A stretch of DNA of 64,000 nt from an uncultured delta proteobacterium (GTDB taxonomy: Bacteria; Desulfobacterota; Desulfobulbia; Desulfobulbales; Desulfurivibrionaceae). This document shows positions 8,474 through 17,062 of the stretch, piece by piece. Position 1 is the first letter of the stretch; each line of letters begins with the position of its first letter. Location of the stretch: assembly GCA_903869265.1 (NCBI GenBank), contig CAIPYE010000015.1, positions 372,001 to 436,000 of the forward strand. The letters run 5' to 3'. Below the pieces are notes generated by a model that saw only the letters and a program-made list of their open reading frames with translations, was not told the DNA's origin and searched no databases. The translations under genes were made by a program, and so were the position numbers.

Positions 8474-9544
8474 ATGAACTCTATCCTTGCCTTTATCCTC
8501 GTCCTCGGCCCCCTGATCTTTATCCACGAATTCGGCCATTTTCTCTGTGCCAAGCTGTTCGGCATCCGGGTTCTCAAATTTTCCCTGGGCTTCGGCCCCA
8601 AGGTATTTGGCCGCACCGTAGGCGACACCGAATACCTGGTGAGCGCCTTCCCCCTTGGCGGCTATGTGAAGATGTACGGCGAGAGCCTCAACGATGAGGT
8701 GGCCAGCGACCAGGAATGTTTTTCCTTTTCGCATAAGGCCATTTGGCAGCGTTTTCTGGTGGTTTTTGCCGGCCCGCTTTTTAATCTCATTTTTGCGGTC
8801 CTGCTTTTTTCCTCCATCTTTGCGGTCATGGGCATCTCCCAGCCGGTCAAGGAAGCCAGGATCGGCGGAGTTACCGTAGATTCTCCTGCGGCCAAGGCCG
8901 GCCTTGCGGCAAACGATCTTATCCTAAACATCAATGAGGCCCAGGTCCAGGAATGGACCGATGTCGCGCGCCTCATCAAACTCAGCGGAGGAAATCCCGT
9001 GACCCTTGTGGTCCAACGGGGCGACCAGACCCTGACCATTACCGGGCAGCCGAAAATGGAACAGGACAAGAATATCTTCGGCGAGGTGATCGACACCCGC
9101 TACATGCTCGGCATCCGGGTGGCCGACGAACTGATCCATATTTCCCCTGTCGAAGCGCTGCAGACCGGCGCGCTGCACACCTGGACCCTGATCAAGATTA
9201 CCCTCCTGGGCATTGTCAAGATCATCCAGAAGGTGGTCCCGGCCAGCGAATTGGGCGGCCCCATCCGCATCGCCCAAATCGCCGGACAACAGATGGCGGC
9301 GGGTTGGGTCAACCTGCTGCATTTCACCGGCCTGCTCAGCGTCAGCCTCGGGGTATTGAATCTTTTCCCCATTCCCATCCTGGATGGCGGGCATCTTGTC
9401 TTTTTCGCCGTTGAGGCCATCCGCCGCAAACCCCTGAGCGTGGAAACCCGGGAACGCCTGCAGACCATCGGTCTGGTGCTGCTTATCTCCCTGATGCTCT
9501 TTGTCTTCTACAACGATTTCCGTTTCCTCGGCAACGGGGGCTGA
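8474..9544 (+). CDS. rseP: RIP metalloprotease RseP (site-2 protease)
   Basis: Intramembrane zinc metalloprotease that cleaves anti-sigma factors and signal-peptide remnants in the inner membrane. The HEFGH motif at residues 18-22 sits in the first transmembrane segment, and NLFPIPILDGGH near residue 295 carries the third zinc ligand. One PDZ domain follows at about residues 115-190 (VDSPAAKAGLAANDLILNI). At 356 residues it is shorter than E. coli RseP (about 450 residues, two PDZ domains); single-PDZ forms are common elsewhere. It starts 8 bases after dxr and is followed 8 bases later by tsaB. Confidence 0.96.
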   Translation: MNSILAFILVLGPLIFIHEFGHFLCAKLFGIRVLKFSLGFGPKVFGRTVGDTEYLVSAFPLGGYVKMYGESLNDEVASDQECFSFSHKAIWQRFLVVFAGPLFNLIFAVLLFSSIFAVMGISQPVKEARIGGVTVDSPAAKAGLAANDLILNINEAQVQEWTDVARLIKLSGGNPVTLVVQRGDQTLTITGQPKMEQDKNIFGEVIDTRYMLGIRVADELIHISPVEALQTGALHTWTLIKITLLGIVKIIQKVVPASELGGPIRIAQIAGQQMAAGWVNLLHFTGLLSVSLGVLNLFPIPILDGGHLVFFAVEAIRRKPLSVETRERLQTIGLVLLISLMLFVFYNDFRFLGNGG

Positions 9545-9552
9545 TCCAGGCA

Positions 9553-10275
9553 ATGCCCTCCTCCGCAGCTCCCCCCGTTATCCTCGCCCTGGAAACCGCC
9601 ACCACCTGCGGCAGCCTGGCCCTGGTTGCGGAAGACCGCTGCCTTGGTGAGTATTCCCTCAACACCTCAGCCACCCACTCCCGCAGTCTGTTGGCCGGAA
9701 TACACTGGCTCCTTGCCCAGTGTGACTTGAGCTGGCCCCAGATCGGAGCCATTGCCGTCAGCCTAGGCCCAGGAAGTTTTACGGGGTTGCGCATCGCCTT
9801 GAGCACGGCCAAAGGGTTGTGCATGGCTGCGAAAAAACCACTCATCGGGGTGGAGACCCTGGCCGGACTCGCCAGCCAGTTTCCCTTTTCCTCCCTGCCC
9901 ATCTGTCCGGTGATTGATGCCCGAAAAAACGAGATCTACACCGCCCTGTACCGTTGCAACCAGCAAGGTCTCCTGGAAAAAACCGCCGAACCCATGGTCA
10001 TTAAGCCCCAACGTTTGCCGGAATTCATAACCACCCCCACCCTGCTGGTGGGCGACGGTCTGCCCCTCTATGGCCGGATGCTCAAGGAACTGCTGGGAGA
10101 ATCCGCCCTGCTCGCGCCCCCGGAGATCTGCTTTGCACGGGCAGCCTCCATTGGCTCCGCAGCCTGGCATCTTTTCCGACAGGGCTCTTTCCTGGCCCCG
10201 GCCACGGCGGTGCCCATCTACGTTAGAGCCTCGGACGCGGAACTGCAGTTTGGCGAAAAAAAGATGCAGAGGTAG
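9553..10275 (+). CDS. tsaB: tRNA t6A threonylcarbamoyladenosine biosynthesis protein TsaB
   Basis: ASKHA-fold partner of TsaD in the complex that makes t6A37 in ANN-decoding tRNAs. The N-terminal ILALETATTCGSLALV, then HSRSLLAGIHWLLAQ and the AVSLGPGSFTGLRIALSTAK block, are diagnostic of TsaB. The VIDARKNEIYTALYR segment follows. At 240 residues the length is normal. It is the last gene of the + strand block beginning at rpsB; the next gene is convergent. No obvious terminator hairpin follows. Confidence 0.95.
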   Translation: MPSSAAPPVILALETATTCGSLALVAEDRCLGEYSLNTSATHSRSLLAGIHWLLAQCDLSWPQIGAIAVSLGPGSFTGLRIALSTAKGLCMAAKKPLIGVETLAGLASQFPFSSLPICPVIDARKNEIYTALYRCNQQGLLEKTAEPMVIKPQRLPEFITTPTLLVGDGLPLYGRMLKELLGESALLAPPEICFARAASIGSAAWHLFRQGSFLAPATAVPIYVRASDAELQFGEKKMQR

Positions 10276-10313
10276 AGGGGGAGATGGTGTCAAAAACTGG
10301 GATAGGCTGGGGT

Positions 10314-10679
10314 TTACGATTTCTTCCCTAATACGGCCGCTTGGTAGTTGGCCAATACTTGCGGGTCTTCAATTGACCCGTGATGGTGCGACTGCTTCCA
10401 GCGGCCGTTGACTTTCCTGAAAATACGGCTGGTTCGGATGGCAAGTGCTATTTCTTCTCCGTCCAAACGGAAGTACCCGCGCTCCCTTCCGACGGCATAG
10501 AACATCTCTGCCGTCTCGTGAATGGTATAATCGAAATACTCGACAGAGACTTCCGCCGGACCGTTAAAAATGCGCTCATATACCGGCTGAATCTCTTCCC
10601 AGCCGCGTTTGATGCCGCCCAACGGGTTGTCCATGGCGATATCGTCTGATTGCCACCAATTTTCTGACATCATTTCCAT
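10314..10679 (-). CDS. SnoaL/NTF2-like protein, possibly with a non-standard start
   Basis: Small cystatin-like alpha+beta-barrel protein of the SnoaL/DUF4440 type; substrate unknown. The 121 residues from the first ATG include NPLGGIKRGWEEIQPVYERIF and end in RKVNGRWKQSHHHGS, the usual core of the fold. The frame stays open upstream to 10778 and encodes SLVQFYCAVNSGDMEMMSE, exactly the first helix expected for this fold, so the ATG at 10679 is probably internal. No ATG, GTG or TTG exists in that extension. An ATT at 10742 is preceded by GGAAGAGA. Either a rare ATT start is used or the 5' end has been damaged. Confidence 0.7.
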   Translation of the reverse strand: MEMMSENWWQSDDIAMDNPLGGIKRGWEEIQPVYERIFNGPAEVSVEYFDYTIHETAEMFYAVGRERGYFRLDGEEIALAIRTSRIFRKVNGRWKQSHHHGSIEDPQVLANYQAAVLGKKS

Positions 10680-10835
10680 GTCGCCGGAGTTAACGGCGCA
10701 ATAGAACTGAACAAGCGACTGATACGGCGTGCTGGTTACAATTTTTCTCTTCCAATACCGGTAAGTTATAACTGCCTTTCAGTCCTGGCAAATATCTGCT
10801 CCCTAGTTTTAACAGCAAAGCATATTCTCGTTTTT

Positions 10836-11279
10836 CTACAGAAGGGCAATCAAAGCGATACCACCACCGATAACCGCAAGGTTACTCACAGCCGATACTC
10901 CATGCAATTTTCTGAACTGGACACGAAGTGGATCGTCTTTTGAAGTAGTTTCAAACGACGGGATTTCCTTTTTTAGTGCTGCTGCCTTGGGCTCAATCAC
11001 AAATGCCTGCACCGAGGTGATGGCAAGCATAACTGCGATGATGACTGCAGCGATGGTTTTGTGTTTGACGGTTGATGACATGAAAATGGTGGCAAGAGCG
11101 ATCACTCCGCAAACCAAACCCCATTTGAAATATCCTGGGAAGAGAACACCGACAATTCCTCCTGCCATATCCCGGTTGTATGATGTGAAAATGGTGGGGG
11201 TAAGGACAAAGGTGAAAAGGGATGCTCCGCCAACCCAAGACGCGATAGCGAGTCGATAAAGAAATGTAGGTATCTGCAT
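10836..11279 (-). CDS. DUF4149-like small integral membrane protein
   Basis: Four-helix membrane protein resembling the DUF4149/TMEM205 family; no function is assigned. From MQIPTFLYRLAIASWVGGAS the hydrophobic segments include a VLTPTIF stretch, LVCGVIALATIFMSS, TIAAVIIAVMLAITSV and a final NLAVIGGGIALIALL. A FRKLHGVSAVSNL segment near the C-terminus is typical. I chose the start at 11279 because AAAGGAGCTT directly precedes it and the domain begins there. Longer starts at 11336 and 11396 are possible. The surrounding DNA is visibly richer in A/T than its neighbours. Confidence 0.7.
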   Translation of the reverse strand: MQIPTFLYRLAIASWVGGASLFTFVLTPTIFTSYNRDMAGGIVGVLFPGYFKWGLVCGVIALATIFMSSTVKHKTIAAVIIAVMLAITSVQAFVIEPKAAALKKEIPSFETTSKDDPLRVQFRKLHGVSAVSNLAVIGGGIALIALL

Positions 11280-11614
11280 AAGCTCCTTTGATGTTCCGTT
11301 CAGGTTCGCCAGCTTTTTTTCCAATTCCCCCAACATAAAAATACAGCCTTGCAAATTATGATGCAATTGTGGTCGGGCGTAACTTTCATGAGGCATAACA
11401 GTGCAATAAGTGGAATCTTGTCCGTCATATCACCCCCTATGGGCGGACGGAATTTACGCTTATTCTTATATGACGATTGAAATATGAAAAATCACCCAGT
11501 TTTCTGTCCGCTTATTGCATTCTCGCGGGTTGATTTCCATATATTGCGATATTATGTGATTAGGAAATGGAAAGTCAAAAGAAAATCTGATCAGACGCGC
11601 TACATGCGCAGGTA
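11280..11614. repeat. Intergenic region with nested inverted repeats
   Basis: No gene is visible between the small membrane protein and hrpA. TGCAATAAGTGGA (11402-11414) and TCCGCTTATTGCA (11507-11519) form a 13-base inverted pair with one mismatch about 90 bases apart. Inside them, TCCGTC/GACGGA (11421/11446) and GTCATAT/ATATGAC (11424/11468) are also inverted. The layout resembles a short MITE-like element or a complex operator. No flanking target duplication was recognised. Confidence 0.45.
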
Positions 11615-14600
11615 TCATCCCTGAAGCGGCTCTATTTCCCGCCATTTCTTATCAAGGCGCTTTTCCGAAACAGGATAGGCAGTTCCCAATTCCTGGGCGA
11701 AGAGCGACACCTTGAACTCCTCGATCATTTCCCAATATTCCCTCAGATGTTCCCTGAGGTCCGCGGAGAGGTTCTCCCCACCCATGGCCTTACCATAGCG
11801 CGCCTCATGGATGGCGATTTGCCCGGCTTTGAGCGCGTCCTTGGCCGGGGAAAGATGGGCCCGCTCCACCCGGATGCGCAGCCCCTTGAGATAACGACAC
11901 ATCGCCGGCAGACGTGGCCTGGCGACCCATTGCAGGAAATCAGCCGGCACAATCAGGGACACCTGCCTGCGGTACTCGGCAAACCGCCCTGTCTGCTTAG
12001 GACCGCCTGGCTTGCCGGGCAGAGCGGCATATTTGGCAATGGCGTCCAGGGTTGCCCGCCGTTCCTGCAACACCCGCTCGACCTCGACAAAGATCTCCCG
12101 ACAGAGGGGAGAAAGCCCAAGCTTGCGCAACTCCTCGACCTTGGCACCAAACTGCCCGGCAGAGGGGACCAGGCCGTCACGGATATCAAACACCGCATAC
12201 AAAACAAAATGCCACAGCTCTTCGTTGATCTGCTCGTGGGTGGCAAGCCCCTCATACAGCGCCCAATGCGCGCGGGGAATGGCCAAATCCTTGCGCAGTC
12301 CCTTGATCTGCGGGGAAAACTCATTGGCATAGAGGCGAAGCAGGGTCTGCCTGGTGCTCTGCCGCGCCTCGTCTTCTTTCAAGTAAAGACGCTGCCCCAC
12401 ACCCTCCTGTTCAGCAAAACAGAGGCCGGGATAAACATAGCCCTGCACCCCCCCGCTGGCCCCGGACACCGGCAGGGTGGCAGGCGTCTGATCGAACTGG
12501 GCCGGAGTAATATTCTTTTGTTCCCAGCGCTTCTTCAACTCCGCCATCTGCCCCGGGCTGAAACCCTCACCCTGAACCGTTGCCTCGCCTTGCAGGGCAC
12601 TGAAATCCCTGGTGACGCTGACCTCCCTGCCCTGCCCGTCCACCAGAGCAAAGCGAAACCTGAGATGGGGAGGCAGCTCGGCCAGGGGCCAGTCCCGCCC
12701 GGAGATCCGCAGCTTGTAGGAATCACCGATCACCTGTTCCAGTGCCCGGTACAGGGAGCCCCGGCCAAAGGGCAGATCCCGGACAATCTCCGCCGCGGTC
12801 TGGGGAATGGGCACCAGCTGTTTGCGCAGAGTCTTGGGCAGCCCCTTGAGCAGGAAGACCACTTTTTCGGCAAGCATCCCCGGCACCAGCCATTCAAAAA
12901 GCTCAGGCCGCAGATGGGTTGCCAGAGAGAGGGGAATCCGGGCTGTGACCCCATCGTCCTCCTCGCCGGGGGCAAAGCGGTATAACAGGGGCAGGTCACA
13001 CTCGCCCGCGGCCAGGGTGAGGGGAAACTGCTCCAGGGCCGCGGCCTCCGGCAATTGCCGACGGATATCATCGGCGGTCATGGTGATCCGCGCCTGGGCA
13101 CCGGGAGTTTTCAGCCACTGGTTCAGGCTGCGCTGGTCGCGTACCTCCGGGCCAAGGCGTTCCTCGTAGAAAGCAAAGAGCGCCTGATCGTCCACCATGA
13201 TGGTGCGCAACCGCAGCCGGTCTTCCATATCCTGCAACTGGGCCACCAGCGCCATGTTCGCGGCAAGGAAGGGGTACTCCCCTTTCAGCTCCCCCTCGAT
13301 CAGGGCGGACTGGATAAAGATCTGCCGCGCCTCCTGAGGCTTGATCAGGCCGTAATTAACCTTGCGCCTCGGCACGATGACCAGCCCGAAGAGGCTGATC
13401 TTGGCAAAGGCAACCACCTGGCCCCGCCCCTTTTCCCAGTGGGGTTCGGAGTACGACGACCGGCATAGCTCCCCGGCCAGGGGCTCGATCCACTCGGGGT
13501 TGATCTCGGCCACGGTCCGGGCATAAAGGCGCGAGGTCTCCACCATCTCGGCGGCCATGAGCCAGTCGCCGGTCTTGCCGTACTGCGTTGAGCCGGGAAA
13601 GATCATGACCTCCTTGCCGCCCCCGGTCTGATAGAGGTTTTTCTCCTTCTTCACCGCGATATTTCTGAGATTGCCGCTCAAAATCGCCCGATGGATGGCT
13701 TCGGGCGGGGCGGGCTGCGTGTTCATGACAAAGCCCTCTTCCTCAGCAAGCACCTGACAGATTTGCTCGTGGATATCGCGCCACTCCCGCATCCTCAGGA
13801 AGGACAGATAATGACTCACGCAGAACTTGCGCATCCGGGAAAGGGATTGCAGCTTATCGAAGGTAGTGTGGTAACCATCCCAGAGGGCAAGGAAGAACAA
13901 AAAATCCGAGGGCGTCTTAGTAAAGCGGGCATGGGCCGCGTCCGCCGCCGCCTCCTTGTCCGCGGGCCGGACCCTGGGGTCTTGGATGCTTAAGCCCGCG
14001 GCAATGATGGTCACCTCCCGCAGGGCGTTGTGCTCACGGGCCTCGATGATCATCCGGGCGATCCTCGGATCCAGGGGCAGCCGGGCCATGAGCCTGCCGT
14101 GCGCGGTGAGGTGGCGCTGGCGGTCCAGGGCGCCAAGCTCGGTGAGCAGTCCATAGCCGTCCTGGATGGCCCTCCCCGAAGGCGGGTCGAGAAAGGGAAA
14201 CTTGGCCGGATCGCCCAATCTGAGGCTGATCATCCGCAGGATAACCTCGGCCAGATTGGTCCGCAGAATCTCGGGCGGCGTGTATTCGGGCCGGTTGGCG
14301 TAATCCTCCTCACCATAGAGGCGGACGCAGATCCCTGGCCCCACCCGGCCGCAGCGACCCTTGCGCTGGTCGCAGCTCGCCCGGGAAATCGGAACGATGG
14401 GCAGCTTGCTGGTCCGGGCCCGGACATTGTAGCTCGCCAACCTGGCCAGACCGGTGTCCACCACATAGCAAATGCCGGGCACGGTGATGGAGGTTTCGGC
14501 TACGTTGGTGGCGACCACGATCTTCTGGCCTTTTACCGGCTGAAAGATCTTTTTCTGATCGCCTGGCGAGAGCCTGCCGAACAGGGGCAGCACCACGGGC

Positions 14601-15403
14601 ACGGCTTGCCCCCGTCCATTGCCCAGCCTGGCTTGCAGCGATTCCACGGTTTCCAGTATATCCCGCTCGCTTGGCATGAAGACCAGAATATCGCCAGGAC
14701 CTTCACTTTGGCGCAGGTCACAAACCGCCTGAACCGCCTGGTCCACATAGCTCTGCTCGCCCTCCTCCTCCCTTTCCGGGTCCAGGGGCTGGTAGCGGAC
14801 CTCCACCGGATAGGTCCGACCCGACACCTCAATAACCGGGGCATTGGAGAAATGGCTGGCGAACCGGGCCGTGTCGATGGTGGCCGAGGTGATGAGCAGG
14901 GTGAAATCCGGGCGGCGGGCCAAAAGCTGCTTGAGCAGGCCGAGGAGAAAGTCGATATTGAGGCTCCGTTCGTGGGCCTCGTCGATGATGATCGTATCGT
15001 AGGCGGAAAGATTCCGGTCATGGTGCGCCTCGGCCAGCAGGATGCCATCAGTCATGAACTTGAGACGGGTGTTCCGGCTGGTCTGGTCCTTGAACCGGAT
15101 CTTGTAGCCCACCAGTCCAGCCTGGTCGCCAAGCTCTTCGGCAACCCGTTCGGCCACGGCAATGGCCGCTATCCGCCTGGGCTGTGTGCAGCCGATCCGC
15201 TTGCGTCCGCCGCGTCCAGCCTCAAGGCACATCTTGGGCAACTGGGTGGTTTTGCCGGAACCGGTGTCCCCGGCAACGATCACCACCTGACTGGCACGGA
15301 TCGCCTCAACGATCTCCTGCCGGTGCGCCACGATGGGCAACTCGGCAGGATAGTGCAGGTTTTCTATATTTTCCCTTATCACAGGGGCTTGTTCCTTCGC
15401 CAT
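11615..15403 (-). CDS. hrpA: ATP-dependent RNA helicase HrpA (DEAH family)
   Basis: Large DEAH-box helicase that acts on RNA and, in E. coli, on stalled ribosomes and mRNA processing. From the chosen start the protein has 1262 residues, close to the roughly 1300 of E. coli HrpA. Motif I GDTGSGKTTQ is near residue 45, Ia CTQPRRIAAI follows, II DEAHERS is near residue 141, and III is ITSAT. Motif V is VVATNVAETSITVPG and VI is QRKGRCGRVGPG. A helicase-associated domain and a long C-terminal region typical of HrpA follow. The ATG at 15403 (MAKEQAPVI) is preferred over an unlikely 51-residue extension to 15556. It diverges from the actin-like gene. Confidence 0.95.
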   Translation of the reverse strand: MAKEQAPVIRENIENLHYPAELPIVAHRQEIVEAIRASQVVIVAGDTGSGKTTQLPKMCLEAGRGGRKRIGCTQPRRIAAIAVAERVAEELGDQAGLVGYKIRFKDQTSRNTRLKFMTDGILLAEAHHDRNLSAYDTIIIDEAHERSLNIDFLLGLLKQLLARRPDFTLLITSATIDTARFASHFSNAPVIEVSGRTYPVEVRYQPLDPEREEEGEQSYVDQAVQAVCDLRQSEGPGDILVFMPSERDILETVESLQARLGNGRGQAVPVVLPLFGRLSPGDQKKIFQPVKGQKIVVATNVAETSITVPGICYVVDTGLARLASYNVRARTSKLPIVPISRASCDQRKGRCGRVGPGICVRLYGEEDYANRPEYTPPEILRTNLAEVILRMISLRLGDPAKFPFLDPPSGRAIQDGYGLLTELGALDRQRHLTAHGRLMARLPLDPRIARMIIEAREHNALREVTIIAAGLSIQDPRVRPADKEAAADAAHARFTKTPSDFLFFLALWDGYHTTFDKLQSLSRMRKFCVSHYLSFLRMREWRDIHEQICQVLAEEEGFVMNTQPAPPEAIHRAILSGNLRNIAVKKEKNLYQTGGGKEVMIFPGSTQYGKTGDWLMAAEMVETSRLYARTVAEINPEWIEPLAGELCRSSYSEPHWEKGRGQVVAFAKISLFGLVIVPRRKVNYGLIKPQEARQIFIQSALIEGELKGEYPFLAANMALVAQLQDMEDRLRLRTIMVDDQALFAFYEERLGPEVRDQRSLNQWLKTPGAQARITMTADDIRRQLPEAAALEQFPLTLAAGECDLPLLYRFAPGEEDDGVTARIPLSLATHLRPELFEWLVPGMLAEKVVFLLKGLPKTLRKQLVPIPQTAAEIVRDLPFGRGSLYRALEQVIGDSYKLRISGRDWPLAELPPHLRFRFALVDGQGREVSVTRDFSALQGEATVQGEGFSPGQMAELKKRWEQKNITPAQFDQTPATLPVSGASGGVQGYVYPGLCFAEQEGVGQRLYLKEDEARQSTRQTLLRLYANEFSPQIKGLRKDLAIPRAHWALYEGLATHEQINEELWHFVLYAVFDIRDGLVPSAGQFGAKVEELRKLGLSPLCREIFVEVERVLQERRATLDAIAKYAALPGKPGGPKQTGRFAEYRRQVSLIVPADFLQWVARPRLPAMCRYLKGLRIRVERAHLSPAKDALKAGQIAIHEARYGKAMGGENLSADLREHLREYWEMIEEFKVSLFAQELGTAYPVSEKRLDKKWREIEPLQG

Positions 15404-15746
15404 TGGCACCGCTGTTTTTCTACGCCAAACAATGAATTGGCATACATTCCTGCCCGGCACATTCACCGTGCCCGGAGAAATATTTTTGCTTTTCTTCAAG
15501 AAGAATGCTGAACAGTCCGAAAATAATGTAGAATTTTTGAAATTCCGAAAGTACAATACTCTCCAGTCTCATAAAAAAATACGGCGGCACCGCATATAGT
15601 TTCAGCAATAATACAAATTTTTTCCTAAAAACCCAGGAAAGAACTCGGCGATACAGGCAAAGCAAACGAACATCGACAACAAACAGACAGGCTCTATGTG
15701 GCAAAACCCGCTATCAGGCGAGGAAGAGAGGATAAGGAGGAGAAGG
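15404..15746. other. Divergent intergenic region, hrpA / actin-like gene
   Basis: A 343-base, AT-rich spacer between two divergent genes. Short open frames exist on both strands, but none has a good ribosome-binding site or recognisable protein. It should contain two promoters. I see no clear -35/-10 pair that I would defend. The right end carries the strong AAGGAGG site of the actin-like gene. Confidence 0.5.
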
Positions 15747-16832
15747 ATGACGGAAGAAATGGGAAATATCAACACTGCAATTGAAGCATCACAAAAAACC
15801 GTTGTCTCCCGTGAAAAGGAGACCGGCGAGGATGCCGAACGCCCCAAGGGCCCGGTGGGACTTGATATCGGCACAAGCCATATCGTCATGGCCCAGAACA
15901 AGGGCAAGAACATCCACACCATCAAGCAGCTCAACGCATTCTTCACCATCCCCTACTCAAAATTCACCAAGAAAATTCTGGTGGACAATGAAGTAACCTT
16001 TTTTGAAAAAGGCGAGATGTTTTACATCCTCGGCTATTCGGCAGAAAACTTTGCCAACATGTTCAACACCAACACCCGCCGCACCATGGAGAAAGGGTTG
16101 CTCTCCGCCCGCGAGGACGAGGGGATCAATGTGCTCCAGGCCATTATCGGCACCCTGATCAAGCGGCCCAAAAACCCCGGCGAGGTCATCTGCTTCAGCA
16201 TGCCGGGCACCCCGATTGACAGCGGCCAGTCCGTGGTCTACCACGAATCCATCATCAAGATGTACCTGGCCACCCTGGGCTACAACCCGATCTCCATCAA
16301 CGAGGGGCTGGCCACGGTCATGGCCGAGCTGGCGGAAGACAACTTCACCGGCATCGGCATCAGCATGGGCGGCGGCATGTGCAACGTTTGCCTGGCCTAT
16401 CTCTCCGTGCCGGTCATCACCTACAGCATCCAGAAAGGCGGCGACTACATCGACCAGATGGTTGGAGTCTCGGTGGGCGAGCCTGCCACCAAGGTCAAAA
16501 CCATCAAGGAAAGCACCTTCCGTCTGGCCAAGCCTCCGAAAAACAGGGTGGAAACCGCCCTGCAGATCTATTACGACGACCTGATCCACACCCTGATCCA
16601 CAGCCTTCAGGATGTGCTCCACTCTTCCGACAAAATTCCGAAGATTGCCAAGCCCATCCCCATCGTGCTGGCAGGCGGCACCGCCCTGCCCACTGGCTTC
16701 AAGGAACATTTCGAAAAGGCGCTGAAGGAGTTCAACCTGCCCATCGAGATCTCCGAGGTCAGGATTGCCGAAGACCCCCTCAACACCACGGCCAAAGGCG
16801 CCATGGTCATGGCGCTTTCCGAAGAAATCTAG
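15747..16832 (+). CDS. Actin-fold (MreB/FtsA-superfamily) ATPase
   Basis: A 361-residue protein with the actin/Hsp70 fold. Phosphate 1 is GPVGLDIGTSHIVMAQN (about residues 36-52), phosphate 2 is GIGISMGGGMCNVCLAY, and the adenosine motif is IVLAGGTALPTGF. A 30-residue charged N-terminal tail precedes the fold. There is no FtsA SHS2 signature, no MreB amphipathic N-terminus and no substrate-binding domain of DnaK type. AAGGAGG lies 6 bases before the ATG at 15747; a longer start at 15696 is less likely. It is a single-gene unit closed by a strong terminator. A cytoskeletal or scaffold role is inference, and MamK/ParM-like filaments are possible relatives. Confidence 0.75.
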   Translation: MTEEMGNINTAIEASQKTVVSREKETGEDAERPKGPVGLDIGTSHIVMAQNKGKNIHTIKQLNAFFTIPYSKFTKKILVDNEVTFFEKGEMFYILGYSAENFANMFNTNTRRTMEKGLLSAREDEGINVLQAIIGTLIKRPKNPGEVICFSMPGTPIDSGQSVVYHESIIKMYLATLGYNPISINEGLATVMAELAEDNFTGIGISMGGGMCNVCLAYLSVPVITYSIQKGGDYIDQMVGVSVGEPATKVKTIKESTFRLAKPPKNRVETALQIYYDDLIHTLIHSLQDVLHSSDKIPKIAKPIPIVLAGGTALPTGFKEHFEKALKEFNLPIEISEVRIAEDPLNTTAKGAMVMALSEEI

Positions 16833-16857
16833 CGTCCGGTAAAAAAATAGCCTCCCC

Positions 16858-16892
16858 AAAGGGCGTGGCCGATTGGCCGCGCCCTTTTTTTT
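16858..16892 (+). terminator. Rho-independent terminator of the actin-like gene
   Basis: AAAGGGCGTGGCC and GGCCGCGCCCTTT form a stem of about 13 pairs with one G-U pair around a GATT loop. It is followed by a run of eight or more T, starting 26 bases after the stop codon. Confidence 0.92.
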
Positions 16893-17062
16893 GCACTACC
16901 TCGTCGCATTGCCCCCGCACGCCCTAACGAGAAATTTCCCTTTTTCACAAAAAAATTTCCGCAACGCTCCCTGTTCCTATATAATAGTAACAGTGATCAT
17001 TTTCCTTTTTCTCCAAACGGCAAGCACAGGCAACGCCCACAATGCGGCGATGAAAAGAACCG

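Noticed and set aside
8474-9544. Truncated RseP
   Set aside because: It is shorter than E. coli RseP, but both metal motifs and a PDZ domain are present and single-PDZ forms are common.
10276-11614. Integron gene cassettes (attC sites)
   Set aside because: Short minus-strand genes and some GTAAC-like ends suggested it, but I could not find paired R''/R' core sites with the attC stem pattern.
11747-12985. Long + strand open frame (412 residues) within hrpA
   Set aside because: Antisense shadow of a GC-rich helicase gene; its sequence is low-complexity Pro/Gly/Arg with no family signature.
14030-15511. 493-residue + strand open frame within hrpA
   Set aside because: Mirror of the N-terminal half of HrpA; the helicase motifs on the other strand are complete.
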